The notes under the pieces: model-generated
The model's database searches: none
The model's input: only the letters and a program-made list of their open reading frames with translations
Told to the model about the DNA's origin: nothing
Shown: positions 1-7,728 of the stretch, piece by piece
Layout: every line of letters begins with the position of its first letter
Position numbering within the stretch: position 1 is the first letter of the stretch
Source: Deltaproteobacteria bacterium
GTDB lineage: Bacteria > Desulfobacterota > Desulfuromonadia > Geobacterales > Geobacteraceae
Assembly: GCA_021810985.1 (NCBI GenBank)
Contig: JAJZQA010000031.1
Location: 1 to 12,563 of the forward strand
Direction of reading: 5' to 3'
Length of the DNA: 12,563 nucleotides
Made by a program: the position numbers and the translations under genes

Positions 1-21
1 CTCGATCCTCGTTCCTTGTTT

Positions 22-1242
22 TTATTTCTTCTTATTCGCCATCATCTGGGAACGAATCCGCAACCTGAGCGAATTGAGCCGGATAAAGCCTTCGGCATCC
101 TGCTGGTTGTAGACCTCGTCCGCCTCGAAGGTGGCAATTTCCGGGTTGAAGAGGGAGTCGCTGTCCGACTTGCGGCCGACAATGCGGCAAAGACCTTTAT
201 AAAGCTTGACCCGGGCAATGCCGTTAACAGTCTTCTGCGATTCGTCAATCAGTGCCTGGAGCATTTCCCGCTCAGGTGCGAACCAGTAGCCGTAGTAGAC
301 CATCTCGGCATAGCGGGGGATCAGGGTGTCGCGGATATGCATCACTTCACGGTCCATGGTGATCTGCTCCACGGCCATGTGGGCCTCGCGGAGGATGGTG
401 CCGCCGGGAGTCTCGTAGACGCCGCGTGACTTCATGCCGACGTAGCGGTTTTCCATCAGGTCGACGCGGCCGATGCCGTGCTCGCCGCCGAGGAAGTTGA
501 GGTGGGCCAGCAGCTGGGCAGGAGACATCTGTTCCCCGTCAACAGCCACGGCGTTGCCGTTTTTGAATTCGATCTCCACGTACTGCGGCTTGTTCGGGGC
601 CTTTTCCGGGGACTTGGTCAGAACGTACATCTCTTCCGGTGCCTCGGCATAGGGATCCTCAAGGATGCCGCCTTCGAAGGAAATGTGCAGCAGGTTGCGG
701 TCCGAGGACCAGGGCCGTTTCTTGGTGACCGGAACCGGGATGCCGTTCTTTTTGGCATATTCCAGCAGCGACTGGCGGCTGTTCAGGTCCCAGGTGCGCC
801 AGGGTGCAATGATGGTGATGCCGGGGTTGAAGTGATAATAGGTCAGTTCGAAGCGGACCTGGTCGTTCCCTTTGCCGGTGGCGCCGTGGGACACGGCATC
901 AGCCCCCTCGATTTTGGCGATTTCCATCTGCCGCTTGGCGATCAGCGGCCGGGCGATGGAGGTGCCGAGCAGGTAGGATCCCTCGTAGATGGCGTTGGCC
1001 CGGAACATCGGAAAGACGAAATCCTTGACGAATTCCTCACGCAGATCGTCGATATAGACCGTATCGGCTCCGGTGGCGATGGCTTTGTCGCGGACCGGTG
1101 TCAGCTCGTCCCCTTGACCAAGGTCGGCGGCAAACGCCACCACTTTGCAGCCATACTCGTTCTTTAACCACTTGAGGATGATGGAGGTATCAAGACCGCC
1201 GGAATAGGCGAGGACAATCTTTTTAACTTCTTTCTTGGACAT
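22..1242 (-). CDS. argG: Argininosuccinate synthase
   Basis: ATP-dependent ligase that joins citrulline and aspartate into argininosuccinate, the penultimate step of arginine synthesis, in the cytoplasm. The 406-residue product is of normal family length. The N-type ATP-pyrophosphatase loop AYSGGLDTS is at residues 12-20, and the conserved HGATGKGNDQVRFE segment that binds citrulline/aspartate is at 119-132. The ATG start is supported by AAGGAGAA at 1247-1254, four bases upstream. The gene ends in TAA and lies 53 bases after argF, the preceding gene, with no obvious terminator between, so I infer cotranscription. The 21 bases beyond its stop contain purine-rich AAGGAACGAGG, which could be the ribosome binding site of a next gene (argH would be expected), but no start codon is in view. 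Function is secure. Confidence 0.98.
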   Translation of the reverse strand: MSKKEVKKIVLAYSGGLDTSIILKWLKNEYGCKVVAFAADLGQGDELTPVRDKAIATGADTVYIDDLREEFVKDFVFPMFRANAIYEGSYLLGTSIARPLIAKRQMEIAKIEGADAVSHGATGKGNDQVRFELTYYHFNPGITIIAPWRTWDLNSRQSLLEYAKKNGIPVPVTKKRPWSSDRNLLHISFEGGILEDPYAEAPEEMYVLTKSPEKAPNKPQYVEIEFKNGNAVAVDGEQMSPAQLLAHLNFLGGEHGIGRVDLMENRYVGMKSRGVYETPGGTILREAHMAVEQITMDREVMHIRDTLIPRYAEMVYYGYWFAPEREMLQALIDESQKTVNGIARVKLYKGLCRIVGRKSDSDSLFNPEIATFEADEVYNQQDAEGFIRLNSLRLRIRSQMMANKKK

Positions 1243-1295
1243 ATGGTTCTCCTTTGCAAATGTATCTAAGAATTACAACAAGGCTGAGAACTGAT

Positions 1296-2207
1296 CTACG
1301 CCATCAGGGTAGCCATGATCGCTTTTTGTATGTGCAGCCGGTTTTCCGCCTCGTCCCAGACCACCGAGTTGGGGCCTTCAATGACCTCGTCGGTGATTTC
1401 TTCGTCGCGGTGGGCCGGAAGGCAATGCATGACGATGCAGTCCGGTTTGGCGAGTTTCAGGATTTCGCTATTGAGCTGGTAGCCGGCAAAAGCCTTTTCG
1501 CGGGCTTTCTGTTCCTCTTCCTGCCCCATGCTGGCCCAGACGTCGGTATTGAGGACGTCGGCGTCCTGCACGGCTTTCTTCGGATCGTCGGTCAACACGA
1601 TGGCGGATGTGCCGTTGGCCTGCGCCCAGGCGAGAACCTTCGGGTCCGGCTGGTAGCCCTCCGGGCAGGCCAGGGTCAGATCGAAACCGAAAATAGCCGC
1701 CGCTTCAATCCAGGTGTTGGCCATGTTGTTGCCGTCACCGACCCAGGAGAATTTCAGACCCTGATAGCTGCCCTTGTGCTCGATGACGGTCAGCAGGTCG
1801 GCCATGATCTGGCAGGGGTGAAAAAGGTCGGTCAGGCCGTTGATGACCGGGACCGTGGCAAAACGGGCCAGTTCTTCGACAATATCCTGGCCGTAGGTGC
1901 GGACCATGATGCCGTCACAGTAGCGGGACAGGGTCCGGGCGGTGTCCTTGAGCGGCTCGCCGCGGCCCATCTGGGAGGTGCCGGAAGAAATGAACAGGCC
2001 GTGACCGCCCAGTTGATAGATGCCCACTTCGAAGGAGACCCTGGTGCGGGTGGAGGATTTCTCGAAGATCATCGCCAGGGTTTTGCCCTTGAGCATCCGG
2101 TGTTTTTCAGCGTTTTTCTGTTTCTTTTTCAATTCCAACGCCAGCTCGAAGAGGCCGTCGAGCTCTTTTTTGGAAAAATCGTGAAGGGCCAGGAAATGCT
2201 TGTTCAT
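1296..2207 (-). CDS. argF: Ornithine carbamoyltransferase
   Basis: Transfers the carbamoyl group from carbamoyl phosphate to ornithine, giving citrulline for ArgG. The 303-residue product carries the carbamoyl-phosphate signature STRTR at 52-56, HPCQ at 130-133, a DVWASMGQE segment that matches the ornithine-binding SMG loop, and HCLPAHR at 261-267. These separate it from aspartate carbamoyltransferase and fit an anabolic OTCase rather than the N-acetylornithine enzyme. The ATG is preceded by GGAGGA at 2215-2220 with a 7-base spacer. It sits 81 bases downstream of argD and 53 bases upstream of argG. The argD-argF gap contains only a short GCTC/GAGC inverted repeat (2232-2242), too weak to call a terminator. 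I found no ArgR-type operator near it. Confidence 0.98.
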   Translation of the reverse strand: MNKHFLALHDFSKKELDGLFELALELKKKQKNAEKHRMLKGKTLAMIFEKSSTRTRVSFEVGIYQLGGHGLFISSGTSQMGRGEPLKDTARTLSRYCDGIMVRTYGQDIVEELARFATVPVINGLTDLFHPCQIMADLLTVIEHKGSYQGLKFSWVGDGNNMANTWIEAAAIFGFDLTLACPEGYQPDPKVLAWAQANGTSAIVLTDDPKKAVQDADVLNTDVWASMGQEEEQKAREKAFAGYQLNSEILKLAKPDCIVMHCLPAHRDEEITDEVIEGPNSVVWDEAENRLHIQKAIMATLMA

Positions 2208-2288
2208 AGTCGTATCCTCCAGGGCAGAAGCGCTCGTCGAGCACCTGCGACATCACAGCTGAAATTGTTTTTCACTGACCAGTCGTTC

Positions 2289-3491
2289 TTATTGAGTGGC
2301 CGTTACTTCCGACAAAATTGTTTCCAGGATCGCAATCATCTCATCAATTTCCTGCTCCTCGACGATGAGGGGCGGGACGAAACGGAGCACCCGGTCTTGA
2401 GCAACATTGATCAGCAAACCTTTTTCCAGTGCTTTTTTGACGATCTCGGAGCCGGGAATCGAGAGTTCGGCACCGATGATCAGGCCGATACCGCGGACCT
2501 CGGTGATGCAGGAATATTTCTTCCGCAGGTTTTCCAGCTGCCCGGTCAGGTAGCCGCCCATTTTCAGGGTGTGCTCCAGAATGCCCTCATCCAGTATCGT
2601 TTGCACCGCGGCGAGAGCCGCCGAGGTGACCAGCGGATTGCCGCCGAAGGTGGAGCCGTGGGTTCCGGGTCCGAATGACTCGGCCAGTTCTTCCCGTGTC
2701 AGCATGGTGCCGATCGGGGCGCCGCCCGCCAGGGCTTTGGCCAGGGTCATGATGTCCGGAGCAACGCCGAAGTGTTCGTAGGCAAAGAGCTTGCCGGTTC
2801 GGCCGATGCCGGTCTGCACCTCGTCAAAGATCAGGATCAGGTTGTTTTCGTCGCAGATGCGGCGTACTTCCCGGAAATACTCGGCGGATGGAATCACCAC
2901 GCCGCCCTCGCCCTGGACCGGCTCCAGCATCACCGCGCAGGTGACCGGCGACACGGCCGAGCGCAGGGCTTCGGCATCGTTGAACGGCACGTGCTTGAAG
3001 CCGTGCAGCAGCGGGTCGAAGAATCGCTGGACTTTCTCCTGGCCGGTGGCCGAGACGGTGGCCATGGTTCGTCCATGGAAAGAGGAAATGGCGGTGATGA
3101 TCTCGAACCGCTCCGGTCCGAACTTCTCCCGGCTGTATTTTCTGGCCAGCTTGATGGCTGCTTCGTTTGCTTCGGCGCCGCTGTTGCAGAAAAAGGCCCG
3201 GTCGGCAAAGGAGTGCGTGCAGAGGAGTTCCGCCAGCGCGATCTGCTGCGGAATGTGGTAGAAGTTGGAGCAGTGGATCAGCTCGCCGGCCTGCTTTTGC
3301 AAGGCCGCGACAACACGCGGGTGGCAGTGCCCGAGGTTGTTGACCGCCACACCGGCGAGGAAATCGAGATAGCGCTTGCCGTCCGCGTCCCAGAGCTGGC
3401 AGCCTTCGCCCCTGACCGGCACCAGCGGATACCGGCCGTAGGTCTTGATGATATATTTGTCGGCTTTTTCGATCCATTGTTTGGAGTTCAT
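2289..3491 (-). CDS. argD: Acetylornithine aminotransferase (PLP-dependent)
   Basis: Class-III PLP aminotransferase that converts N-acetylglutamate semialdehyde and glutamate to N-acetylornithine. It may also serve as succinyldiaminopimelate aminotransferase for lysine, as ArgD does in some bacteria. The product is 400 residues from ATG at 3489-3491. The same frame stays open about 73 codons further upstream, but that stretch runs through the repeat-filled spacer and into argB, lacks family similarity, and is rejected. AGGAAA at 3496-3501 supports the chosen start. Visible motifs are NSGAEANE at 103-110 (cofactor phosphate region), the catalytic-site DEVQTGIGRTG beginning at D223, and the Schiff-base lysine K252 in TLAKALAGG. 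It follows argB by 106 bases, filled largely by a paired palindrome, and is probably in the same transcript. Confidence 0.97.
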   Translation of the reverse strand: MNSKQWIEKADKYIIKTYGRYPLVPVRGEGCQLWDADGKRYLDFLAGVAVNNLGHCHPRVVAALQKQAGELIHCSNFYHIPQQIALAELLCTHSFADRAFFCNSGAEANEAAIKLARKYSREKFGPERFEIITAISSFHGRTMATVSATGQEKVQRFFDPLLHGFKHVPFNDAEALRSAVSPVTCAVMLEPVQGEGGVVIPSAEYFREVRRICDENNLILIFDEVQTGIGRTGKLFAYEHFGVAPDIMTLAKALAGGAPIGTMLTREELAESFGPGTHGSTFGGNPLVTSAALAAVQTILDEGILEHTLKMGGYLTGQLENLRKKYSCITEVRGIGLIIGAELSIPGSEIVKKALEKGLLINVAQDRVLRFVPPLIVEEQEIDEMIAILETILSEVTATQ

Positions 3492-3517
3492 AGGATTTCC
3501 TGTTCTGTCGAAAATGT

Positions 3518-3574
3518 GTAGGGGCAACCCCGTGTGGTTGCCCTTATGCCGGGCAGACACGGGCCTGCCCCTAC
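3518..3574. repeat. BIME-like pair of inverted REP palindromes
   Basis: Two hairpins in opposite orientation fill the argB-argD spacer. The first has a GTAG head at 3518-3521, stem GGGCAACC (3522-3529) pairing with GGTTGCCC (3536-3543), and loop CCGTGT. After 7 bases the second, read on the other strand, has the same GTAG head (CTAC at 3571-3574), stem GGGCAG/CTGCCC (3551-3556 with 3565-3570) and a loop that also contains CCGTGT. The outer ends GTAGGGGCA and TGCCCCTAC are a perfect 9-base inverted repeat. A conserved GTAG head with a covarying stem is the hallmark of REP elements mobilised by RAYT (Y1) transposases; assigning it to that class is inference. It begins about 17 bases upstream of the argD ribosome binding site, so in the transcript it lies just after argB. 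Confidence 0.85.
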
Positions 3575-3597
3575 GAATATCTGAAAAGGCAGATCGT

Positions 3598-4476
3598 CTA
3601 CGACCTGATTTCCGTCCCGATTCCGACGTCGGTGAAGATCTCCAGCAGCACCGCATGCTCCACCCGGCCGTCAATGATGTGGGCTTTGCCGGTTCCCTCT
3701 TCCAAGGCATCGAGACAGCAAGTGACCTTGGGAATCATACCACCAACGATGACATTGTCATTAATGAGTTGAGTGACCTGGGAGAAGGGGATGCTGGTCA
3801 GCAGGCTGCCGTCCTTGTCCTTGACACCGGCCACATCGGTGAGCAGAATCAGTTTCTCGGCCTTAAGGGCACCGGCAATCTTCCCGGCCACCAGGTCCGC
3901 GTTGATGTTGTAGCTTTCTCCCTCCGCTCCGACCCCGATCGGGGCGATGACCGGAATGAAACGCTCCTTTTCCAGTGTTTCGATGATCGTCGGGTCCACC
4001 TTGATGATCTCACCGACAAAACCCATGTCGACCTGCTCGGTGGTGCCGTCTTCGGCGGTAACTTCCTGCAGGTGCTTTTTGCAGAGCAGCAGTCCGCCGT
4101 CTTTGCCGGACAGTCCGACGGCCTTGCCGCCGTGCTGGTTCAGATAGCCGACCACTTCGCGGTTGACCTGTCCGGTCAGGACCATCTCCACCACCGACAT
4201 GGTGGCGGCATCGGTAACCCGCATGCCGCGGACGAATTCGGAGACAATGCCGTAGCGCTTCAAGGTCTCGTTGATCTGCGGTCCGCCGCCGTGAACAATC
4301 ACCGGGTTGATGCCGATGTATTTGAGGAGGATGATATCCAGGGCGAATGATTTTTTCAGCGCTTCGTCTGACATGGCATGGCCGCCGTACTTGATGACGA
4401 TGGTTTTGCCGCTGAAGCGCCGGATGTAGGGCAGCGCTTCCAGCAGGGTATGGGCTTTCTCGATCAGTTTTTCCAC
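3598..4476 (-). CDS. argB: N-acetylglutamate kinase, arginine-sensitive type
   Basis: Phosphorylates N-acetylglutamate with ATP, the second step of arginine synthesis. Amino-acid kinase fold: phosphate-binding KYGGHAM at residues 29-35 and VHGGGPQI at 61-68. The N-terminal helix before the first strand (residues 2-22) and the C-terminal segment with DGRVEH...GIGTEI match the features of hexameric, arginine-inhibited NAG kinases, so feedback control by arginine is likely. I chose GTG at 4474-4476 (292 residues) because GGAGAG at 4484-4489 lies 7 bases upstream. A TTG at 4489-4491 in the same frame would add five residues but has no suitably spaced ribosome binding site. It ends in TAG, begins 95 bases after alaS, and is first of the arg gene run. 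The function is certain; the start is less so. Confidence 0.95.
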   Translation of the reverse strand: MEKLIEKAHTLLEALPYIRRFSGKTIVIKYGGHAMSDEALKKSFALDIILLKYIGINPVIVHGGGPQINETLKRYGIVSEFVRGMRVTDAATMSVVEMVLTGQVNREVVGYLNQHGGKAVGLSGKDGGLLLCKKHLQEVTAEDGTTEQVDMGFVGEIIKVDPTIIETLEKERFIPVIAPIGVGAEGESYNINADLVAGKIAGALKAEKLILLTDVAGVKDKDGSLLTSIPFSQVTQLINDNVIVGGMIPKVTCCLDALEEGTGKAHIIDGRVEHAVLLEIFTDVGIGTEIRS

Positions 4477-4483
4477 TGCATGA

Positions 4484-4489
4484 CTCTCC
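4484..4489 (-). promoter_or_regulatory. Ribosome binding site deciding the argB start
   Basis: GGAGAG, seven bases before the GTG at 4474-4476. It overlaps the alternative TTG start at 4489-4491, which therefore would lack its own correctly spaced site. This favours the shorter ArgB. Confidence 0.6.
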
Positions 4490-4527
4490 AATCCCCTAAA
4501 ATGTCACGTAAGGGAGAAAATAATGTT

Positions 4528-4555
4528 GTAGGGGCAATTCATGAATTGCCCTTAC
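4528..4555. repeat. REP-like palindrome with GTAG head
   Basis: GTAG at 4528-4531 is followed by a perfect 20-base palindrome at 4532-4551 (GGGCAATTCA/TGAATTGCCC). The outer bases TTAC (4552-4555) extend pairing with one G-T wobble. It shares the GTAGGGGCAA start with the paired repeat in the next spacer while its inner stem differs, so it looks like another member of the same family. It lies about 17 bases after the alaS stop codon, between alaS and argB. In the transcript it could form a strong hairpin that protects or ends the alaS message, but no run of U residues follows directly, so it is not a standard intrinsic terminator. Confidence 0.85.
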
Positions 4556-4571
4556 CGGAACCAAAGGAATG

Positions 4572-7199
4572 TTACCCCACCAGCTCGTACAATTTTTCCA
4601 GTGCCTCGTCCAGCTTCTCCGGCATGCTGCCGCCGGCCTGGGCCAGTTCCGGTTTGCCGCCGCCGCTGCCGCCGATAATCGGGGCCAGGCCCTTGATCAG
4701 ATCGCCGGCCTTGAAGCGGTTGGTGAGATCCTTGGTGACCGCCACCAGCAGGGTGGCCTTGCCGTCTTTTTCGGTGCCGATTGCGATGATGCCGGAGCCG
4801 ATGCGGTCCTTCAGGGTGTCGGAAAGCTCGCGCAGACCTTTGGGGTCATCCATCTCTACCTTGACGGCGAGGGTCTTGACCCCGGCGATTTCCCGGGCAC
4901 CGCTCAATAGGTCCGCCGAGGCGGAGGCGTTGAGGCGTCCCTGGAGGGTTTCGATTTCCCGCTGCAGCTCCTTCTGTCGGGCCACGAGCCGCTGGATCCG
5001 GTCGACGGTCTCGCCGCCTTCGGCTTTGAGCAGGGCAGCGATCTTCTTCTGCTCTTCTTCCAGGTGGCGGGCATAGTGCAGGGCAGACATGCCGGTGAGC
5101 GCTTCGATGCGCCGGACCCCGGCGGCAATGCCGGCCTCGGAGAGGATCTTGAACAGGCCGATGTCGCCGGAGGCGCGCACGTGGGTTCCCCCGCAGAGTT
5201 CGCAGCTGACCTCGCCGACCCGGACCACCCGCACCGTATCGCCGTATTTTTCGTCGAAGAGTGCCGTTGCGCCGCTTTCCATGGCCTGCTCGAGGGCCAT
5301 TTCCCGCGAAGAAACTTCGGAGTTGTTCATGATGTAGGCGTTCACCAGGTCTTCCACCCGCTCCAGCTCATCCTGGGTCATGGCCGAAAAGTGGGTGAAG
5401 TCGAAGCGGAGCCGTTCGTTATTCACCAGCGAACCGGACTGTTTCACGTGCTCGCCGAGTACCTGGCGCAGCGCCGCCTGCAACAGATGGGTCGCGGTAT
5501 GGTTGCGGGCCGTGGCGGTGCGGTTCGGGACCGCCACCTTCAGGTCCACGGCATCGCCGACCTTGATGACCCCTTCCTTGACCCGTGCCCGGTGGACGAC
5601 CAGATCGGGGAGCGGCCTCAGAGTGGTAAAAACCTCCAGATGGGCATTGCCGCTGGAGATTTCGCCGCTGTCGCCGGCCTGTCCGCCGCTTTCGCCATAG
5701 AAAGGGCTGGCTTCGGTTATCAGGTCCACCTCGGTTCCCGCTTCCGCGGCTTGAACCGGGGTTCCGTCCTGCAGCAGGGCAGTGATGACCGAGTAGCCGG
5801 AGCGCTCGTCATAGCCGGTAAACGCGGTACGGAGTCCCTGGCCGTGCAGGGTCTTGTAGACGGCCGAGACGCGCTCCTCGCCGGAACCTTTCCAGTGTTC
5901 GCGAGCCTGTGCCCGCTGTTTGTCCATGCAGGCCTCGAAGCCCGCCTCGTCCACGCTGAAGCCTTCATTTCGGACGATGTCGGCGGTGAGGTCCAGGGGG
6001 AAACCGTAGGTGTCGTAGAGCTTGAAGGCCACATCGCCGGGGATGACCTTTGAGCCGTCGGCTTTCAGGCTGGACATTTCGTCGTTCAGGATCCTCAGGC
6101 CGTTGTCCAGTGTTTCGGCAAAGCGTTCTTCTTCGGCCCTGACGACTTTCTTGATATATTCTTCCCGCTGGATGAGGTCCGGGTAGGCCTCGCCCATGGC
6201 GGCGATGACGGCGTCCAGTGCCCGGTAGAGGACCGGCTCGGAAAAGCCGAGCATCTTGGCATGGCGGGCGGCGCGACGCATGATGCGGCGCAGCACGTAG
6301 CCGCGGCCCTCGTTGCTCGGCAGCACGCCGTCGCAGATCAGGAAGGTCAGGGCCCGGGTGTGGTCGGCAATGACACGCATCGAGACATCGTCTTTCTGGT
6401 CGGCGCGATACTTTTTGCCCGAGAGCTTCTCCACGTGGCGAATGATCCCCTGGAGCAGGTCGGTATCGTAGTTCGAGGTGACCCCCTGCATGACCGTGGA
6501 GATCCGCTCCAAGCCCATGCCGGTGTCAACCGAGGGTTTCGGCAGCGGTGTCATGACCCCTTTTTCGTCACGATTGAACTGCATGAAGACATTGTTCCAG
6601 ATCTCCATGTAGCGGTCGCAGTCGCAGCCCACCGCGCAAGCGGGGCTGCCGCAGCCGGTTTCCGGGCCGTTATCCCAGAAGATCTCGGTGCAGGGTCCGC
6701 AGGGTCCGGTATCGCCCATTGACCAGAAGTTGTCCTCGTCAAAGCGGTAGATCCGGTCGAGCGCGACCCCTTCCTGTTCGTGCCAGATCGCCGCTGCTTC
6801 GTCGTCATCCTTGTAGACACTCACGTAGAGCCGGCTTTTGTCGAGATTCAGCTCCTTGGTGAGAAATTCCCAGGCAAAGGCAATTGCCTCTTTCTTGAAG
6901 TAGTCACCAAAGGAAAAATTTCCGAGCATCTCGAAAAAGGTATGGTGGCGGGCGGTGCGGCCGACGTTTTCCAGGTCGTTGTGCTTGCCCCCGGCCCGCA
7001 CGCATTTCTGCGAACTGCAGGCGCGGATATAGTCGCGCTTTTCCAGGCCGAGGAACAGGTCCTTGAACTGGTTCATGCCGGCGTTGGTGAACAGCAGCGT
7101 CGGATCGTTTTTCGGAATCAGGTTCGAACTGGCGACAACCGTGTGTTCCCGCTCGGCAAAAAATTTCAGGAATCTTTCCCGGACTTCTTTTCCAGTCAT
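4572..7199 (-). CDS. alaS: Alanyl-tRNA synthetase
   Basis: Charges tRNA-Ala and edits mischarged Ser/Gly. The 875-residue product has the full class-II layout. The catalytic domain includes the block around 61-102 (RTARHHTFFEML, GNFSFGDYFK), GPCGPCTEI at 165-173 and TGMGLERI at 226-233. The editing domain has zinc ligands in HTATH at 567-571 and CELCGGTH at 666-673. A coiled coil spans about 710-755, and a DHHA1-type C-terminal domain carries the glycine-rich IGGSGGG at 842-848. A cysteine-rich stretch, CGSPACAVGCDCD at 183-195, lies within the catalytic domain. The ATG at 7197-7199 is supported by AGGAGA at 7204-7209; a 16-codon in-frame extension upstream runs over the AT-rich spacer and is rejected. 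It follows recX by 64 bases, the recA-recX-alaS order common in Proteobacteria. Confidence 0.98.
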   Translation of the reverse strand: MTGKEVRERFLKFFAEREHTVVASSNLIPKNDPTLLFTNAGMNQFKDLFLGLEKRDYIRACSSQKCVRAGGKHNDLENVGRTARHHTFFEMLGNFSFGDYFKKEAIAFAWEFLTKELNLDKSRLYVSVYKDDDEAAAIWHEQEGVALDRIYRFDEDNFWSMGDTGPCGPCTEIFWDNGPETGCGSPACAVGCDCDRYMEIWNNVFMQFNRDEKGVMTPLPKPSVDTGMGLERISTVMQGVTSNYDTDLLQGIIRHVEKLSGKKYRADQKDDVSMRVIADHTRALTFLICDGVLPSNEGRGYVLRRIMRRAARHAKMLGFSEPVLYRALDAVIAAMGEAYPDLIQREEYIKKVVRAEEERFAETLDNGLRILNDEMSSLKADGSKVIPGDVAFKLYDTYGFPLDLTADIVRNEGFSVDEAGFEACMDKQRAQAREHWKGSGEERVSAVYKTLHGQGLRTAFTGYDERSGYSVITALLQDGTPVQAAEAGTEVDLITEASPFYGESGGQAGDSGEISSGNAHLEVFTTLRPLPDLVVHRARVKEGVIKVGDAVDLKVAVPNRTATARNHTATHLLQAALRQVLGEHVKQSGSLVNNERLRFDFTHFSAMTQDELERVEDLVNAYIMNNSEVSSREMALEQAMESGATALFDEKYGDTVRVVRVGEVSCELCGGTHVRASGDIGLFKILSEAGIAAGVRRIEALTGMSALHYARHLEEEQKKIAALLKAEGGETVDRIQRLVARQKELQREIETLQGRLNASASADLLSGAREIAGVKTLAVKVEMDDPKGLRELSDTLKDRIGSGIIAIGTEKDGKATLLVAVTKDLTNRFKAGDLIKGLAPIIGGSGGGKPELAQAGGSMPEKLDEALEKLYELVG

Positions 7200-7217
7200 T
7201 GTTTCTCCTGCATAGTA

Positions 7218-7247
7218 AATATAGTAAGTACTGATTTCTATAAACAA
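7218..7247 (-). promoter_or_regulatory. Possible promoter for alaS
   Basis: The short gap between recX and alaS is an AT-rich island. On the minus strand it holds TTGTTT (7242-7247) and TATATT (7218-7223) separated by 18 bases. Transcription would start near 7211, giving a leader of roughly a dozen bases that includes the alaS ribosome binding site. Sigma-70-like, judged by eye only; alaS may also be read from the recA-pilT-recX transcript. Confidence 0.35.
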
Positions 7248-7263
7248 GAAAAGGGCGCGTCAG

Positions 7264-7728
7264 CTACTCTCCCCGGTCGCGGAAAACCCGGATGATCGCC
7301 GCGAGCGAAAATCCGCGGCGCTGAAAGTAGCTGATGACCCTTCGTTTCTGGCGTTCATCGGCCTGATGCGGGTCAAAACCCTCAAACTTCCGTGCCATCA
7401 GCTCCGAGAGGGTGGTTACTTCCTCGTATTCGTCGCCAAGAGCGGCAAGGGTCTCTTCGATGATCTCGTCCGCAATGCCCCGGCGGGACAGTTCCAGCCG
7501 CAGGCGAAAACCGTAGCCCCGGCCGTTGCGGAGGGCTGATTCGGCAAAGCTTCGGGCGAAACGCCGGTCATCCAGGTAGCCCGCGCTCTTCAGTCGGGCC
7601 AGTGCCTCATCCAGCGCCTCAGTGCTAAAGCCTTTCGGAATAAGCTTTTTCCGGAGTTCCGCCTCGCTGTGATCGCGCCGCGACAGAAGGTTCAGTGCCA
7701 GGGCGAGGGGTGACCGGGCCTCAGGCAT
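7264..7728 (-). CDS. recX: RecX family regulator of RecA
   Basis: Small basic protein that binds RecA filaments and modulates, usually inhibits, their extension and activity. The 154-residue product shows the RecX pattern of three-helix repeats: LNLLSRRDHSEAELRKKL near the N-terminus, then AGYLDDRRFARSFAESAL, GYGFRLRLELSRRGI and a last repeat with KRRVISYFQRRGFS. The ATG at 7726-7728 gives an 8-base overlap with the end of the pilT-like gene, pointing to translational coupling. RecX is one gene removed from its partner recA, because the ATPase gene sits between them. Its level is likely tied to recA by cotranscription. Sequence divergence is normal for RecX, and the assignment is strengthened by context. 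Confidence 0.92.
   Translation of the reverse strand: MPEARSPLALALNLLSRRDHSEAELRKKLIPKGFSTEALDEALARLKSAGYLDDRRFARSFAESALRNGRGYGFRLRLELSRRGIADEIIEETLAALGDEYEEVTTLSELMARKFEGFDPHQADERQKRRVISYFQRRGFSLAAIIRVFRDRGE

Noticed and set aside
2232..2242. GCTCGTCGAGC as a terminator between argD and argF
   Set aside because: Only four base pairs remain once a 3-base loop is allowed, and no U-run follows; too weak to call.
1254..2678. Long plus-strand open frame (474 codons) opposite argF and argD
   Set aside because: It overlaps two certain genes, its product has no recognisable domain and has the His/Gly/Asp/Val-rich composition typical of antisense shadows in GC-rich DNA.
3492..3710. Extended ArgD with about 73 additional N-terminal residues
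   Set aside because: The extension translates the BIME repeat and the 3' end of argB in another frame; the ATG at 3489-3491 has its own binding site and gives the normal family length.
4532..4551. ATTCATGAAT core of the palindrome as an ArgR (ARG box) operator before argB
   Set aside because: The ARG box is TGAAT...ATTCA; here the half-sites are in the opposite order, and the sequence is fully explained by the REP-like palindrome shared with the next spacer.
4528..4555. REP palindrome as a standard intrinsic terminator of alaS
   Set aside because: The stem is strong, but on the minus strand it is followed by CTACAACATTATTTT rather than an immediate U-run; only a weak or Rho-assisted role can be suggested.
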